Origin: Thiohalocapsa sp. PB-PSB1
GTDB lineage: Bacteria > Pseudomonadota > Gammaproteobacteria > Chromatiales > Chromatiaceae
Length of the DNA: 64,000 nt
Assembly (NCBI GenBank): GCA_016745215.1
Contig: CP050890.1
Location: 3,596,001 to 3,660,000 of the forward strand
Direction: 5' to 3'
This document shows, piece by piece, positions 34,305 through 44,128 of this stretch. Positions within the stretch are counted from its first letter, which is position 1. Each line of letters starts with the position of its first letter. A model generated the notes under the pieces. That model was not told the DNA's origin. It was given only the letters and a program-made list of their open reading frames with translations, and made no database searches. The position numbers and the translations under genes are program-made.

Positions 34305-35906
34305 TCAGGCTGACAGCATGGCGCTCTCGAACTCTGTGTCGAGTCGGCCCTGCGCGGCTGATTCCCTGTAGAACGCGGCGACGGCATCCTCGATGGGTTC
34401 CATTGCATGTTCACCGTTTGGCAGGATACCGGCCGCCTCCAACGCTCCCCAGGGCTCGTAGCCGATTTTCGAGCACAAAACTGCTTCGCAGCCTTGCAGG
34501 GCGCGCAGGATGCCGGACAAAGCGGTCTGGCCATCACCGCAGGTGTCGTCGCCGGTGCAATACAAGTCTACTTTTCGCGTGCCAATGAAGCGTACCTCGA
34601 TCTTATCGCCACGCCCGGCGGCCTCGTAGACTAGAAATTCGCGAGCATGGCCGAAGTGTTGGTTGATGAGGCCACCCCCGCTGGTGGCGACCGCCATGCG
34701 CATCGGCCGCGTTTCCAGGACTGTTGCCCGACTGAATGCTGGGTTCGATTCCGCGGTTACATTTGCTGTGGCTGGACGCTTCAGCGCCGCGATTGGGATG
34801 AAGGTCTCATTACGCTGCTGATTCTGCGCTTCGCGATTGGCTTCGATAGCGGCATGCACTTCGGCGCGCCGCTGCATGGCCGCGTTGTAGTCGATGTCCA
34901 TTTTTTCGACTTTTTCCAGCGTAAATTCGGCACCCCGGTCCTCGCCAAGCATGCCCACGGCGTCAGCTCTGCATTGTCGACAATGACGCATCATGGCCAT
35001 ACCACCGGCACCGTCGTCGGCGCAGGCTTCCTGCAAGGCTTGTAACTCGTCGTGATTGGGGCCGCGCTGGCCCATAATGCCGTAAAAGGTGCCATGTTCC
35101 GGTTCGGCAATGAGCGGCATGACATTGTGCAGGAATGCGCCCTTGGCCTTGACAACGCGGCTGACTTCTTTCAGGTGTTGGTCATTCACGCCCGGAATCA
35201 TTACAGAATTGACCTTGACCAATACTCCACGATCGGTAAGCATCTGCAAGCCCTTTTGCTGCTGCTCGATCAGAATGCGGGCGCCCTTGATCCCTTTGAT
35301 ACGGCGATTATTCCAAAAGATCCAAGGATAAATCTTGGCGCCGATCTCCGCATCTATGCAGTTGATCGTAATGGTAACGTGATCGATATTATGTTGGCAG
35401 ATTTCATCCACTAACTCCGGCAGTGCTAGGCCGTTGGTAGAAACGCACAGCTTGATGTCTGGAGCCTTCTCGCTTAGCGCACGGAAGGTGGCCAGTGTGC
35501 GCTCCGGATTAGCGAGCGGATCACCCGGACCCGCGATGCCGAGTACGCTCATCTGTGGGATTGCGGCGGCCACTGCCAGGGTCTTTTTCACCGCCTGCTC
35601 CGGCGTCATTACCTCGGATACGACCCCTGGGCGTGATTCATTGGAGCAATCATACTTGCGGTTACAGTAGTGACACTGAATGTTACACGCCGGTGCCACT
35701 GCCACATGCATGCGCGCATAGTGATGATGTGCCTGTTCGGAAAAGCACGGGTGGTTATGCACTTTGGCGCGGATATGTTCTGGGAGATGCGCAAGACTAT
35801 TTGCGCTGCCTCCCGCATTGCTGCCGGCGCCGCTACCGCAGCTGCCGGAAGCGCAGCCTCCGGCCGCAGTTCCGGCTGAGCCGGCTTGACTGAGCTCTTG
35901 TTGCAT
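34305..35906 (-). CDS. nifB: NifB, radical-SAM FeMo-cofactor precursor synthase
   Basis: This 533-residue enzyme builds the NifB cofactor (8Fe-9S-C core). A Ser/Gly/Cys-rich lead is followed by a radical-SAM domain with the cluster motif CNIQCHYCNRKYDC (C-x3-C-x2-C) and ESRPGVVSE, then GIAGPGDPLANPE, and cysteines in MMRHCRQCRADAVGML. After residue about 400 there is a NifX/NafY-like dinitrogenase-cofactor domain (MRMAVATSGGGLINQHFGHA...), the usual proteobacterial fusion. The ATG at 35906 is preferred over the GTG just before it. A sigma-54 promoter (35976-35991) and a NifA-type site (36055-36070) lie upstream. Confidence 0.96.
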   Translation of the reverse strand: MQQELSQAGSAGTAAGGCASGSCGSGAGSNAGGSANSLAHLPEHIRAKVHNHPCFSEQAHHHYARMHVAVAPACNIQCHYCNRKYDCSNESRPGVVSEVMTPEQAVKKTLAVAAAIPQMSVLGIAGPGDPLANPERTLATFRALSEKAPDIKLCVSTNGLALPELVDEICQHNIDHVTITINCIDAEIGAKIYPWIFWNNRRIKGIKGARILIEQQQKGLQMLTDRGVLVKVNSVMIPGVNDQHLKEVSRVVKAKGAFLHNVMPLIAEPEHGTFYGIMGQRGPNHDELQALQEACADDGAGGMAMMRHCRQCRADAVGMLGEDRGAEFTLEKVEKMDIDYNAAMQRRAEVHAAIEANREAQNQQRNETFIPIAALKRPATANVTAESNPAFSRATVLETRPMRMAVATSGGGLINQHFGHAREFLVYEAAGRGDKIEVRFIGTRKVDLYCTGDDTCGDGQTALSGILRALQGCEAVLCSKIGYEPWGALEAAGILPNGEHAMEPIEDAVAAFYRESAAQGRLDTEFESAMLSA

Positions 35907-35975
35907 CACACGCCCTCTCGAATTGTCAGGTAAGCACTATGGTCGATAGTGCATCGCAAAGTTTGAGAGTTCACA

Positions 35976-35991
35976 TGCAAATGCCATGCCT
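35976..35991 (-). promoter_or_regulatory. Sigma-54 (-24/-12) promoter of nifB
   Basis: On the minus strand the sequence is AGGCAT-GGCAT-TTGCA, against the consensus TGGCAC-N5-TTGCA. It keeps the GG and GC dinucleotides at the required 10-base spacing and a perfect -12 half. It lies about 70 bp before the nifB ATG and after the alr stop, where a nifB promoter is expected. Confidence 0.75.
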
Positions 35992-36022
35992 AAGCTGGCA
36001 GCGATCTCTAGGTGACTGTTTT

Positions 36023-37174
36023 TTAATATCTGGGCCTGCCGAGATCCTGTTGTTTGTCGCGGACGCTACAAATGCCCGAAGTCGAAATTGTTGCACAATC
36101 GGCATAACACAGCGGAACGCGGCGCGAGATCCCGGTGAACAGTTGGTAGGCGATCGTATTGCTTGCGGATGCGACGTCGTTGGCGGAGACCTGATCACCC
36201 CAGAGTTGCACGGGGTCGCCGATACTGGCATCCGGGATCGCGCTTAGGTCGATAGTCAGCATATCCATGGATACCCGGCCAATAATACTGCTTGGCCGAT
36301 CTTTGACCACCACTGGTGTGCCATCGCGGGCATGTCGCGGATAACCATCCGCGTATCCAATGGCGACTACGCCCACACGCGTGGGTTTTTTGCAAACATA
36401 GCGTGCACCGTAGCCAATCGCTTCGCCAGCAGCTAACTCGCGTATGCTGATCAGTGTTGATTCCAGGCGCATGGTCGTTTGCAATCTGCCGGAGTGTGGA
36501 TGTGGTGCGTTCAGGGGCGTTGCGCCGTAGAGCATGATGCCCGGGCGCACCCATTCATAATGAGTTGCCGGCCATGCAAGTACGGCAGCTGAGTTGGCAA
36601 GGCTGCGCGGGGCGTCGATTGCGTTGGTATAGCGTCTGAAGCAGGCAAGTTGATGCTCGGTTGCATCGCTGTCAAGTTCATCTGCGCGCGCCAAATGGCT
36701 CATTAAAACAATTTGCCTGACATGTTGGCAGCGCTCGAGCTTTGCGTAGGCTGCGGCAAAATCTTCCGGTGCAAGGCCGATACGGTGCATGCCGCTATCC
36801 ATTTTCAGCCAAACGTCAAACGCTCTAGCTGGTCGCGCTTGTAGCAGCCAGTCCAGTTGTCTCAGACTGTGAATCACTGGCGTCAGTTTGGCGTGATCTG
36901 CGATCACAAGTTCAGCGGGATCGAATACCCCCTCAAGCAGCAAGATCGGGCGGCGGATGCCAACCTCGCGCAATTCCATGGCCTCCTCAGTACAGGCGAC
37001 GGCAAACGAGTCGGCCTCCGCATCCAGTGCGCGAGCGACTGGTATGGCGCCATGTCCATAGCCGTTGGCCTTGACCACGGCAACAACTTGCGCGCCTGCG
37101 CTCAGCGCTTTAGCGGTGCGATAATTGTGGCGGATCGCCGCCAGATCGATCAAGGCATTGGTCGGGCGGGACAT
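36023..37174 (-). CDS. alr: Alanine racemase
   Basis: This 383-residue fold-type III PLP enzyme makes D-alanine for peptidoglycan. The N-terminal barrel carries the PLP lysine in VVAVVKANGYGHGAIPVARA. The C-terminal domain has the catalytic Tyr in AIGYGARYVCKKPTRVGVV, then IGYADGYPRHA and GRVSMDMLTIDLS. WVRPGIMLYGATPL is also typical. Length is near the family norm (about 360), with a short extra tail of about 20 residues after YADC. The nifB NifA site overlaps its 3' end. The direction is the same as the nif genes, but it is unlikely to belong to that regulon. Confidence 0.95.
   Translation of the reverse strand: MSRPTNALIDLAAIRHNYRTAKALSAGAQVVAVVKANGYGHGAIPVARALDAEADSFAVACTEEAMELREVGIRRPILLLEGVFDPAELVIADHAKLTPVIHSLRQLDWLLQARPARAFDVWLKMDSGMHRIGLAPEDFAAAYAKLERCQHVRQIVLMSHLARADELDSDATEHQLACFRRYTNAIDAPRSLANSAAVLAWPATHYEWVRPGIMLYGATPLNAPHPHSGRLQTTMRLESTLISIRELAAGEAIGYGARYVCKKPTRVGVVAIGYADGYPRHARDGTPVVVKDRPSSIIGRVSMDMLTIDLSAIPDASIGDPVQLWGDQVSANDVASASNTIAYQLFTGISRRVPLCYADCATISTSGICSVRDKQQDLGRPRY
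36055..36070. promoter_or_regulatory. NifA-type upstream activator site for nifB
   Basis: TGT-CGCGGACGCT-ACA matches the NifA recognition pattern TGT-N10-ACA exactly. It lies about 64 bp upstream of the -24 element, inside the 3' end of alr. An AT-rich run (TTTTTTAATATC) near 36019-36030, between it and the promoter, could serve as a bend or IHF site. Confidence 0.65.
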
Positions 37175-37318
37175 GGGCTCAACGTATGGGCGGCTGGCTT
37201 ATGTAAAGAATGAGGTGCTGATGCTACCAGACGATATTGGCCTGGATCGTACCCCGTTCCAGGGATATACTTCCGCGCTTTTGCAAGTTTAGCGGAACCC
37301 ATACTGGAGATTGCCTAA

Positions 37319-38614
37319 ATGCAAGTGACTGTCGAAAATGGTGAGGGGCTCGCCCGCCAGATGATTGTAGAGCTGTCGCCGGATGATATCGAGCGGGAAA
37401 TCGACAAACGCCTTCAGGATTTCGCTTCCAGCGCGCGTCTCCCGGGGTTTCGCCCCGGAAAGGTGCCGATGCGAATTCTGCGACAGCGGTTTGGCGACGG
37501 TGTAAGTAATGAAGTCTTTGGCGAGATGGTAAAAGACTCGTTATCCGAAGCAATCGCCAAACAAGAACTGCGTCTGGCGTCACCGCCGGACATCGAACCA
37601 GACATAGACCGACGTGCGCGACGCTATGCCTATAAAGCGAAGTTCGAGGTGCTTCCGGAAATTACCACCGTCAGTCTTGCCGGCAAGCTCATCAAACGCC
37701 CGGTTGTCGACTTGGCAGACAGCGACATCGATCAGATCGTGAACCGGCTACGAAGTCAGCACAAGACCTGGTCCCCTGTCGAGCGTCCCGCGGAGCCCAA
37801 CGACAGATTAACAATTTCCTACGCCGGCGCCTTGGATGGCGAGGCACTGCCGAACGGTAGTGCCGAGAATATCCAGATCGATTTGGGCTCCGGAAAAATG
37901 ATACCCGGCTTTGAAGATCAATTGATCGGCAGCGTAGCCGGCCAGGAGCTTGATTTCGACGTTACTTTTCCCGATCCACATCCAGTGGAGAACCTAGCTG
38001 GCAAGCAAGTTCGCTTTCATGTCGTCGTACATGATGTAGCAATGCCGGTTTTGCCGGAAGTGGATGCGGAATTTGCCCGACAATTCGACATCGAGGATGG
38101 TGATTTGGATAAATTCCGTGCTGCTGTGCGCATCAACGCACAATATGAAGTGGCAAAGCAAGTCAAAGCCAGTGTAAAGCGACAAATTTTCGATGCGGTG
38201 TGGGAGGCGAACCCGATCGATGTGCCGGCGGTATTGGTGGCCGAACAGATAAAAATGGCGAAGCAGCGTCTGCAGGGTGCCGACAGTAGCCTAATCCTTC
38301 AGTTTCCGGATGAATTGCTGGAGGATCAAGCAAAACGCAGCGTTGCAATTCAACTGATTGTCGCCGAAATCATCAAATCGCATGATATGGTTCCAGACGA
38401 AGATCGCGTTCGCGCACTAGCAGCGACTCTTGCCGAAGGCTATGACAACCCGGCCGCAGTCATAGCTCACTACTACGCTGATAGCCAGAAGCTGGAAACC
38501 ATCAAGTCGATGGTCCTAGAGGATATGGTGGTCGAGCACCTACTCGTGGACGCTGAGGTCCAGGAGGAGCCAATGACCTTCGACGCGCTTAAAATGGAGC
38601 AGGAAGGCGCTTGA
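37319..38614 (+). CDS. tig: Trigger factor
   Basis: This 431-residue ribosome-bound chaperone and prolyl isomerase has three parts. The N-terminal ribosome-binding domain contains the signature GFRPGKVPMRILRQRFGDGV; next comes an FKBP-like PPIase (about 155-240, NDRLTISYAGALDG, GSGKMIPGFEDQLIGSVAG), and last a helical C-terminal arm. It stands first in the conserved order tig-clpP-clpX-lon. The ATG at 37319 is supported by the family start (MQVTVEN). It is divergent from alr, with a spacer of 144 bp. Confidence 0.97.
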   Translation: MQVTVENGEGLARQMIVELSPDDIEREIDKRLQDFASSARLPGFRPGKVPMRILRQRFGDGVSNEVFGEMVKDSLSEAIAKQELRLASPPDIEPDIDRRARRYAYKAKFEVLPEITTVSLAGKLIKRPVVDLADSDIDQIVNRLRSQHKTWSPVERPAEPNDRLTISYAGALDGEALPNGSAENIQIDLGSGKMIPGFEDQLIGSVAGQELDFDVTFPDPHPVENLAGKQVRFHVVVHDVAMPVLPEVDAEFARQFDIEDGDLDKFRAAVRINAQYEVAKQVKASVKRQIFDAVWEANPIDVPAVLVAEQIKMAKQRLQGADSSLILQFPDELLEDQAKRSVAIQLIVAEIIKSHDMVPDEDRVRALAATLAEGYDNPAAVIAHYYADSQKLETIKSMVLEDMVVEHLLVDAEVQEEPMTFDALKMEQEGA

Positions 38615-38739
38615 TCGGCAACGCTAAGACGCCATCTATCTAGCTGGAATATGGCATATATGGTGCTTCCCAATCTTAGGATCTATGCAATTCCAACAAA
38701 CCTGAGTCTTAATTTCCTGTCGTCGCGCGAGGTCATACG

Positions 38740-39414
38740 ATGATAAAGTCGTCTTTAGATACACGGATGAATGAGAATACTGGAGACGCGGGCTGGAATC
38801 CGCGGGCGCTCGGGCTGATCCCGATGGTGATCGAACAGACTGCTCGCGGTGAGCGATCATTCGACATCTTTTCCCGTCTACTCAAAGAGCGGGTAGTTTT
38901 CCTGGTGGGGCCAGTCGAGGACCACGTTGCTAACTTAGTCGTCGCGCAGCTGTTATTTCTAGAATCAGAAAACCCTGATAAGGATATCCATTTCTACATC
39001 AACTCACCAGGTGGGGCTGTGACCGCGGGTTTGGCGATCTACGATACCATGCGTTTCATCCGGCCGGATGTAAGTACGATGTGCATAGGTCAAGCCGCCA
39101 GTATGGGGGCGTTGCTGCTCGCTGGAGGTGCCAAGGGAAAACGTTTTTGTCTTCCACACTCGCGCATGATGATTCATCAACCCCTTGGGGGATTCCAGGG
39201 TCAAGCCACTGACATCGACATTCACGCTCGTGAAATACTGCATATTCGCGAACAGCTGAACGAGATTTTAGCCTACCACACCGGCCAACCGCTTGAAAAA
39301 ATTGCCGAGGACACCGATCGTGATCGTTTTATGGGCGGTGAAGTGGCGGTGGAATATGGCTTGATCGATAAAGTACTGGATGTGCGGGAGGCCGTCGCCG
39401 ATAAACCTACCTGA
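38740..39414 (+). CDS. clpP: ATP-dependent Clp protease proteolytic subunit
   Basis: This 224-residue serine protease has the triad Ser in CIGQAASMGALLLAGG, His in PHSRMMIHQPLGG and Asp in the following TDIDIHA region. GLIPMVIEQTARGERSFDIF is the propeptide/N-terminal loop pattern. It assembles into the tetradecameric chamber fed by ClpX. The first ATG at 38740 gives an N-terminus longer than E. coli ClpP; ATG at 38767 is an alternative. It follows tig after 125 bp and precedes clpX after 388 bp. Confidence 0.96.
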   Translation: MIKSSLDTRMNENTGDAGWNPRALGLIPMVIEQTARGERSFDIFSRLLKERVVFLVGPVEDHVANLVVAQLLFLESENPDKDIHFYINSPGGAVTAGLAIYDTMRFIRPDVSTMCIGQAASMGALLLAGGAKGKRFCLPHSRMMIHQPLGGFQGQATDIDIHAREILHIREQLNEILAYHTGQPLEKIAEDTDRDRFMGGEVAVEYGLIDKVLDVREAVADKPT

Positions 39415-39802
39415 TATGCATCCATTGACGAGTGGAATCCGATATAAGCCTCCTGCCTGGCGACGAATATCTACTGTATAGGCTACAGATGTTCTTTTAT
39501 ATACTTCTTTAGTGTACCATGGGGGCTACTGTAGCCTACCCTTACGTCCTACTTATAGACCTCCACACGAGTTAGTGTCCGCACTCAGTAGGAATCTCTG
39601 CCCGGAGGATCTGAGATGACTAAAGGTTAGCTTCCAGGCAACTTTCGCATCGAGTTTACATGTTCCAAGTCGATTTTCCATCACCGAACAACTGACATCA
39701 GCGTCTTGCCATCTGGTCGCAAACAGTTATGATTAACGTCATTATTTGGTGTGACGGGTTCTGAACCCCCTGTCGATGCATCTTTCGGAGAGTAGCCCAC
39801 CC
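39415..39802. other. clpP-clpX spacer with a 10-bp inverted repeat
   Basis: This 388-bp spacer is unusually long for this operon. It holds the perfect inverted repeat TAGGCTACAG (39479-39488) and CTGTAGCCTA (39529-39538), 40 bp apart, around an AT-rich loop. No T-run follows and no gene is visible. It could be a transcript processing or attenuation structure, or the trace of a small inserted element. Confidence 0.6.
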
Positions 39803-41080
39803 ATGAGCGGAAACACCCACGGAAAGAATGACGAAGGTAAGCTCTTGTACTGTTCTTTCTGCGGCAAGAGTCAGCACGAGGTGCGCAAGCTAATCGCTGG
39901 TCCATCTGTATTCATTTGCGATGAGTGTGTCGAACTCTGTAACGACATCATTCGCGAGGAGATGCAGGAGGGCGTGGGCGAAGCGACTAGTCGGTTGCCC
40001 AAGCCTCGGGAGATCAATGACAGCCTTAACCAGTATGTCATCGGCCAAGAGCAGGCTAAAAAGGTATTGTCGGTCGCCGTCTACAACCACTATAAGCGCC
40101 TTGAGGCAGCGGACGCTAAAGAAGATATCGAGATTGCAAAGAGTAATATTCTGCTGATCGGACCCACTGGATCGGGTAAAACACTGCTCGCGGAGACCCT
40201 GGCGCGACTGCTCAATGTTCCGTTCACAATCGCCGATGCCACAACGCTCACTGAAGCCGGCTATGTTGGCGAGGACGTCGAGAACATCATTCAGAAGCTG
40301 CTACAAAAGTGCGACTATGACGTTGAAAAGGCGCAAACCGGGATTGTCTACATTGACGAAATCGACAAAATCTCGCGAAAATCCGATAACCCATCAATCA
40401 CCCGGGATGTTTCTGGGGAGGGTGTTCAACAGGCCTTACTTAAACTGATTGAAGGGACGATTGCCTCAGTACCGCCGCAGGGCGGTCGCAAGCATCCGCA
40501 ACAAGAGTTTTTGCAGGTCGACACGTCCAATATTCTGTTCATTGTCGGCGGTGCCTTTGCTGGCTTGGATAAAGTCGTGCAACAGCGTTGCCGCAAGGGC
40601 GGTATCGGCTTCTCTGCGGAAGTCCATAGTACGAACGATGACCGTCGCATTGGTGAGTTGCTGAGCAGCGTCGAACCGGAAGATCTGATCCGTTACGGAC
40701 TGATACCCGAATTCGTTGGTCGATTGCCGGTCATGGCAAACCTGGAGGAATTGGATCAGAAAGCGCTGGTTCGAATCCTTACCGAGCCCAAACATGCACT
40801 GCATAAGCAGTATGCTCGGCTGTTCTCGATGGAAGGCTGCGAACTAGAGCTGCGTGATGATGCACTCCAAGCAATCGCGGTGAAGGCGATGGAGCGTAAG
40901 ACCGGTGCTCGAGGTCTGCGCACAATTATGGAACAGGTTCTACTTGACATCATGTATGACCTGCCCTCGATGGAAAGCGTCAGCAAAGTGGTGGTGGACT
41001 CGTCGGTCATTACCGGCGAAAACAAACCTTTTGTGATCTATGACGGTGGTGAGAAACAACAACGCGCCGCGGCAGATTGA
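39803..41080 (+). CDS. clpX: ClpX, AAA+ unfoldase
   Basis: This 425-residue protein begins with a zinc-binding domain (LYCSFCGKSQHEV and CDECVELC) followed by the AAA+ module: Walker A in LLIGPTGSGKTLLAETLA, Walker B in IVYIDEIDKI, and the IGF ClpP-binding loop region represented by KGGIGFSAEVHS. It unfolds substrates for ClpP. Length is the same as the E. coli protein (424). The ATG at 39803 matches the family start; an in-frame ATG at 39776 is less likely. A hairpin (41152-41170) follows the stop by about 70 bp. Confidence 0.97.
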   Translation: MSGNTHGKNDEGKLLYCSFCGKSQHEVRKLIAGPSVFICDECVELCNDIIREEMQEGVGEATSRLPKPREINDSLNQYVIGQEQAKKVLSVAVYNHYKRLEAADAKEDIEIAKSNILLIGPTGSGKTLLAETLARLLNVPFTIADATTLTEAGYVGEDVENIIQKLLQKCDYDVEKAQTGIVYIDEIDKISRKSDNPSITRDVSGEGVQQALLKLIEGTIASVPPQGGRKHPQQEFLQVDTSNILFIVGGAFAGLDKVVQQRCRKGGIGFSAEVHSTNDDRRIGELLSSVEPEDLIRYGLIPEFVGRLPVMANLEELDQKALVRILTEPKHALHKQYARLFSMEGCELELRDDALQAIAVKAMERKTGARGLRTIMEQVLLDIMYDLPSMESVSKVVVDSSVITGENKPFVIYDGGEKQQRAAAD

Positions 41081-41151
41081 TTTATGCATCTCGAAGCCTG
41101 AAATCAGCTGCGCTTCGTTCATATCATGCCTTTAGATGCCTTGTCGCCGAT

Positions 41152-41170
41152 TGGCTCACTCTGTGAGCCA
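41152..41170. terminator. Hairpin between clpX and lon
   Basis: TGGCTCAC and GTGAGCCA form a perfect 8-bp stem with a 3-base loop about 70 bp after the clpX stop. No U-run follows, so it is a weak terminator candidate. The rest of the 324-bp spacer to lon should hold the lon promoter; I could not identify a convincing heat-shock (sigma-32) site. Confidence 0.35.
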
Positions 41171-41404
41171 CGTTGGATCTGATTTTACCCGAACCTCCAA
41201 TTGTCCCGAGCCTCTGGCTTGCTCCGAGTCTTGGGATCATTGGTGATTTCAGACTCAGTCCCAATTGAAGCGCCCGGTCTGAGCCCTAACCTCCTTCAGA
41301 ACGTCAACGATCTTTTCTTCCTCGACGCTCGTTCCAGAGGTCAATACTTCCTTGTATTTACCATCGACTGGGTACGCGCTCGATACACCCAAAGTGGAGT
41401 TTTT

Positions 41405-43891
41405 ATGGCCAAGCGCGAAACTGACATCAAGGATCTTCTCCATGCCGATCAGGCATCGGCGGATCAAGAAGTACCGGTTCTACCGTTGCGTGATGTTGTG
41501 GTTTATCCGCACATGGTGATTCCGTTGTTTGTTGGTCGCGACAAGTCTATCAGGGCGCTCGACTCCGCCATGGCCAGCGACAAGCAAATTCTACTCATCG
41601 CCCAAAAAAACGCCGACGTGGACGACCCGGCGATCGCCGATTTGCATGTAATTGGCACACTGGCCAACATCCTGCAACTGCTCAAGCTACCTGACGGAAC
41701 CGTCAAGGTACTAGTGGAGGGTCACCGGCGGGCAAAAGCTACGTCATTTCTGACCACCGAGCAAGTATTCTCGGCAAATGTCCAACCGATGGATGAAAAA
41801 TTAGAAGCTGACGATCGTGAGCAAGAGGTATTAATGCGTTCAGCCGTGGCGCTGTTCGATCAGTACGTCAAGCTGAATAAAAAAGTTCCACCGGAAGTGC
41901 TTACCTCATTGTCGAGTATCGACGAGGCGGGTCGCCTAGCCGATACCATGGCGGCACACATGTCTCTGAAGCTTGATGAAAAGCAGAATGTCTTAGAGAT
42001 GGTGGATGTGCAACAACGCTTGGAACATCTGATGGGGTTGATGGAGGCCGAAAATGACATTTTGCAGATGGAAAAGCGTATCCGTGGTCGCGTCAAGCGA
42101 CAGATGGAGAAGAATCAGCGGGAGTATTACCTCAACGAGCAAATGAAGGCGATCCAGAAAGAACTGGGTGAGCTGGAAGATGCACCGAACGAGCTCGAAG
42201 ATCTTGCTCGACGCATCGATGCTGCGGGCATGCCAAAAGAGGTCAAGGATAAGGCGACTACAGAGCTCAATAAACTTAAACTCATGTCACCGATGTCGGC
42301 AGAGGCCACAGTTGTACGCAACTATGTCGATACGCTGGTTTCGGTGCCATGGAAGAAGCGGACGCGTATCCGCAATGACATTCGCGTCGCAGAACAGGTT
42401 TTAGACACCGATCATTACGGGCTGGAAAAAGTAAAAGAACGGATTCTCGAATATCTTGCGGTCCAGCAGCGTGTGCGCAAGCTCAAGGGGCCTATTCTTT
42501 GTCTAGTTGGCCCACCTGGCGTCGGCAAAACATCTCTCGGGCAGTCCATTGCACGTGCTACAAACCGTAAGTTCGTACGGATGTCACTTGGCGGTGTGCG
42601 CGATGAGGCAGAAATCCGCGGCCATCGGCGTACCTACATTGGCGCATTGCCCGGAAAGATCATTCAGTTGCTGTCCAGAGCACAGTCACGTAATGCATTT
42701 TTCCTACTCGATGAAATTGATAAAATGGCGATGGACTTCCGGGGCGATCCGGCATCGGCGCTGCTCGAGGTACTGGACCCGGAGCAAAATAACAGCTTCA
42801 ACGATCACTATCTGGAAGTTGACTTCGACTTATCCGAAGTGATGTTTGTCGGCACAGCAAATACCCTTAACATACCGCCGGCACTGCTTGACCGGATGGA
42901 AGTGATTCGTCTCGCCGGCTACACGGAAGATGAAAAGGTGAATATCGCTGAGCGATATCTGATTCCGAAGCAAATGAAAAATAACGGACTGAAGCGCGGC
43001 GAACTTCAGATACGAGAGGGCGCGGTACGCGATATCGTTCGTTATTATACGCGCGAGGCAGGAGTGCGCAATCTCGAACGAGAAATTTCCAAAATCTGCA
43101 GGAAAGTAGTCAAGGAAGTTCTACTGAAAAAGCGCGATACCATCATTTCGGTAACCCCTAAGGCTTTAGAAAAATATCTCGGTGTGCGTCGCTTCCGATT
43201 TGGCCTTGCGGATGAGCATGATCAGATCGGACAGGTGACTGGACTGGCGTGGACAGAGGTCGGTGGCGAACTGTTGCGCATTGAGTCAGCCTTGGTCCCC
43301 GGAAGAGGTAAGTTCACTTATACCGGCCAACTGGGAGATGTTATGCAAGAGTCGATTCAGGCCGCATTGACCGTCGTACGCAGCCGTGCCAAGGCGCTTG
43401 AAATCGATCTGGATTTCCACCGAAAAAACGATCTGCATATCCATGTGCCAGAAGGCGCTACGCCTAAGGACGGTCCAAGTGCTGGAGTGGCGATGTGCAC
43501 CGCTCTCGTATCCTCCTTGACGGAAATTCCAGTGCGCTCCAGCGTGGCAATGACGGGAGAGATTACTCTACGTGGTGAGGTATTACCCATTGGTGGTCTC
43601 AAGGAGAAATTACTTGCTGCACATCGTGGCGGCATACAGACAGTGTTGATTCCGCACGAAAATGAGCGAGATCTGGTCGAAATCCCAAAGAATATTAAGC
43701 AAAGCTTGGATATTCGTCCGGTACAATGGATTGATGAAGTGTTAGAGTACGCCCTGTGCGAGCGACCGGGGATTCAATCGGATCCAGCTGCGGAGGCTGA
43801 AGTAGAAGCACCGGCTGAAGAAGCCGAGGCTACTCCACCCACGGCGAAAGAAAGCGAAGAAAAGCCTGCTAGACCTCTCACACATCACTGA
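41405..43891 (+). CDS. lon: Lon protease
   Basis: This 828-residue ATP-dependent protease has an N-terminal substrate-binding domain (VPVLPLRDVVVYPHMVIPLF), a coiled-coil (QMEKNQREYYLNEQMKAIQK) and an AAA+ module with Walker A GPPGVGKTSLGQSIA and Walker B FFLLDEIDKM. The C-terminal serine-lysine protease domain contains PKDGPSAGVAMCTALVS (catalytic Ser) and GGLKEKLLAAHRGGI (catalytic Lys). The tail after 780 is an acidic Glu/Ala/Pro stretch. The ATG at 41405 matches the family start. It follows clpX in the usual order. Confidence 0.97.
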   Translation: MAKRETDIKDLLHADQASADQEVPVLPLRDVVVYPHMVIPLFVGRDKSIRALDSAMASDKQILLIAQKNADVDDPAIADLHVIGTLANILQLLKLPDGTVKVLVEGHRRAKATSFLTTEQVFSANVQPMDEKLEADDREQEVLMRSAVALFDQYVKLNKKVPPEVLTSLSSIDEAGRLADTMAAHMSLKLDEKQNVLEMVDVQQRLEHLMGLMEAENDILQMEKRIRGRVKRQMEKNQREYYLNEQMKAIQKELGELEDAPNELEDLARRIDAAGMPKEVKDKATTELNKLKLMSPMSAEATVVRNYVDTLVSVPWKKRTRIRNDIRVAEQVLDTDHYGLEKVKERILEYLAVQQRVRKLKGPILCLVGPPGVGKTSLGQSIARATNRKFVRMSLGGVRDEAEIRGHRRTYIGALPGKIIQLLSRAQSRNAFFLLDEIDKMAMDFRGDPASALLEVLDPEQNNSFNDHYLEVDFDLSEVMFVGTANTLNIPPALLDRMEVIRLAGYTEDEKVNIAERYLIPKQMKNNGLKRGELQIREGAVRDIVRYYTREAGVRNLEREISKICRKVVKEVLLKKRDTIISVTPKALEKYLGVRRFRFGLADEHDQIGQVTGLAWTEVGGELLRIESALVPGRGKFTYTGQLGDVMQESIQAALTVVRSRAKALEIDLDFHRKNDLHIHVPEGATPKDGPSAGVAMCTALVSSLTEIPVRSSVAMTGEITLRGEVLPIGGLKEKLLAAHRGGIQTVLIPHENERDLVEIPKNIKQSLDIRPVQWIDEVLEYALCERPGIQSDPAAEAEVEAPAEEAEATPPTAKESEEKPARPLTHH

Positions 43892-44128
43892 TGTGATTTT
43901 TGTCAAGTAGGCCGATATGCCAACTCTATCAAACCTGAGACAACATGCTGCCTGATTCGCTTACATCCCCAATCGTCTTGCCGTTGAGCTCCTGTGTCGA
44001 TCAGCTTGACATCGGCATAACTGCTCGTGAACAATCCACGCTGTCCATACGGCGGAGCTCCAAGTAAGAACTCGCCCAAGGTAGACAAGTGGCGACACAA
44101 TTTTCAGGCAATGCGTGAGGGGGGAATA

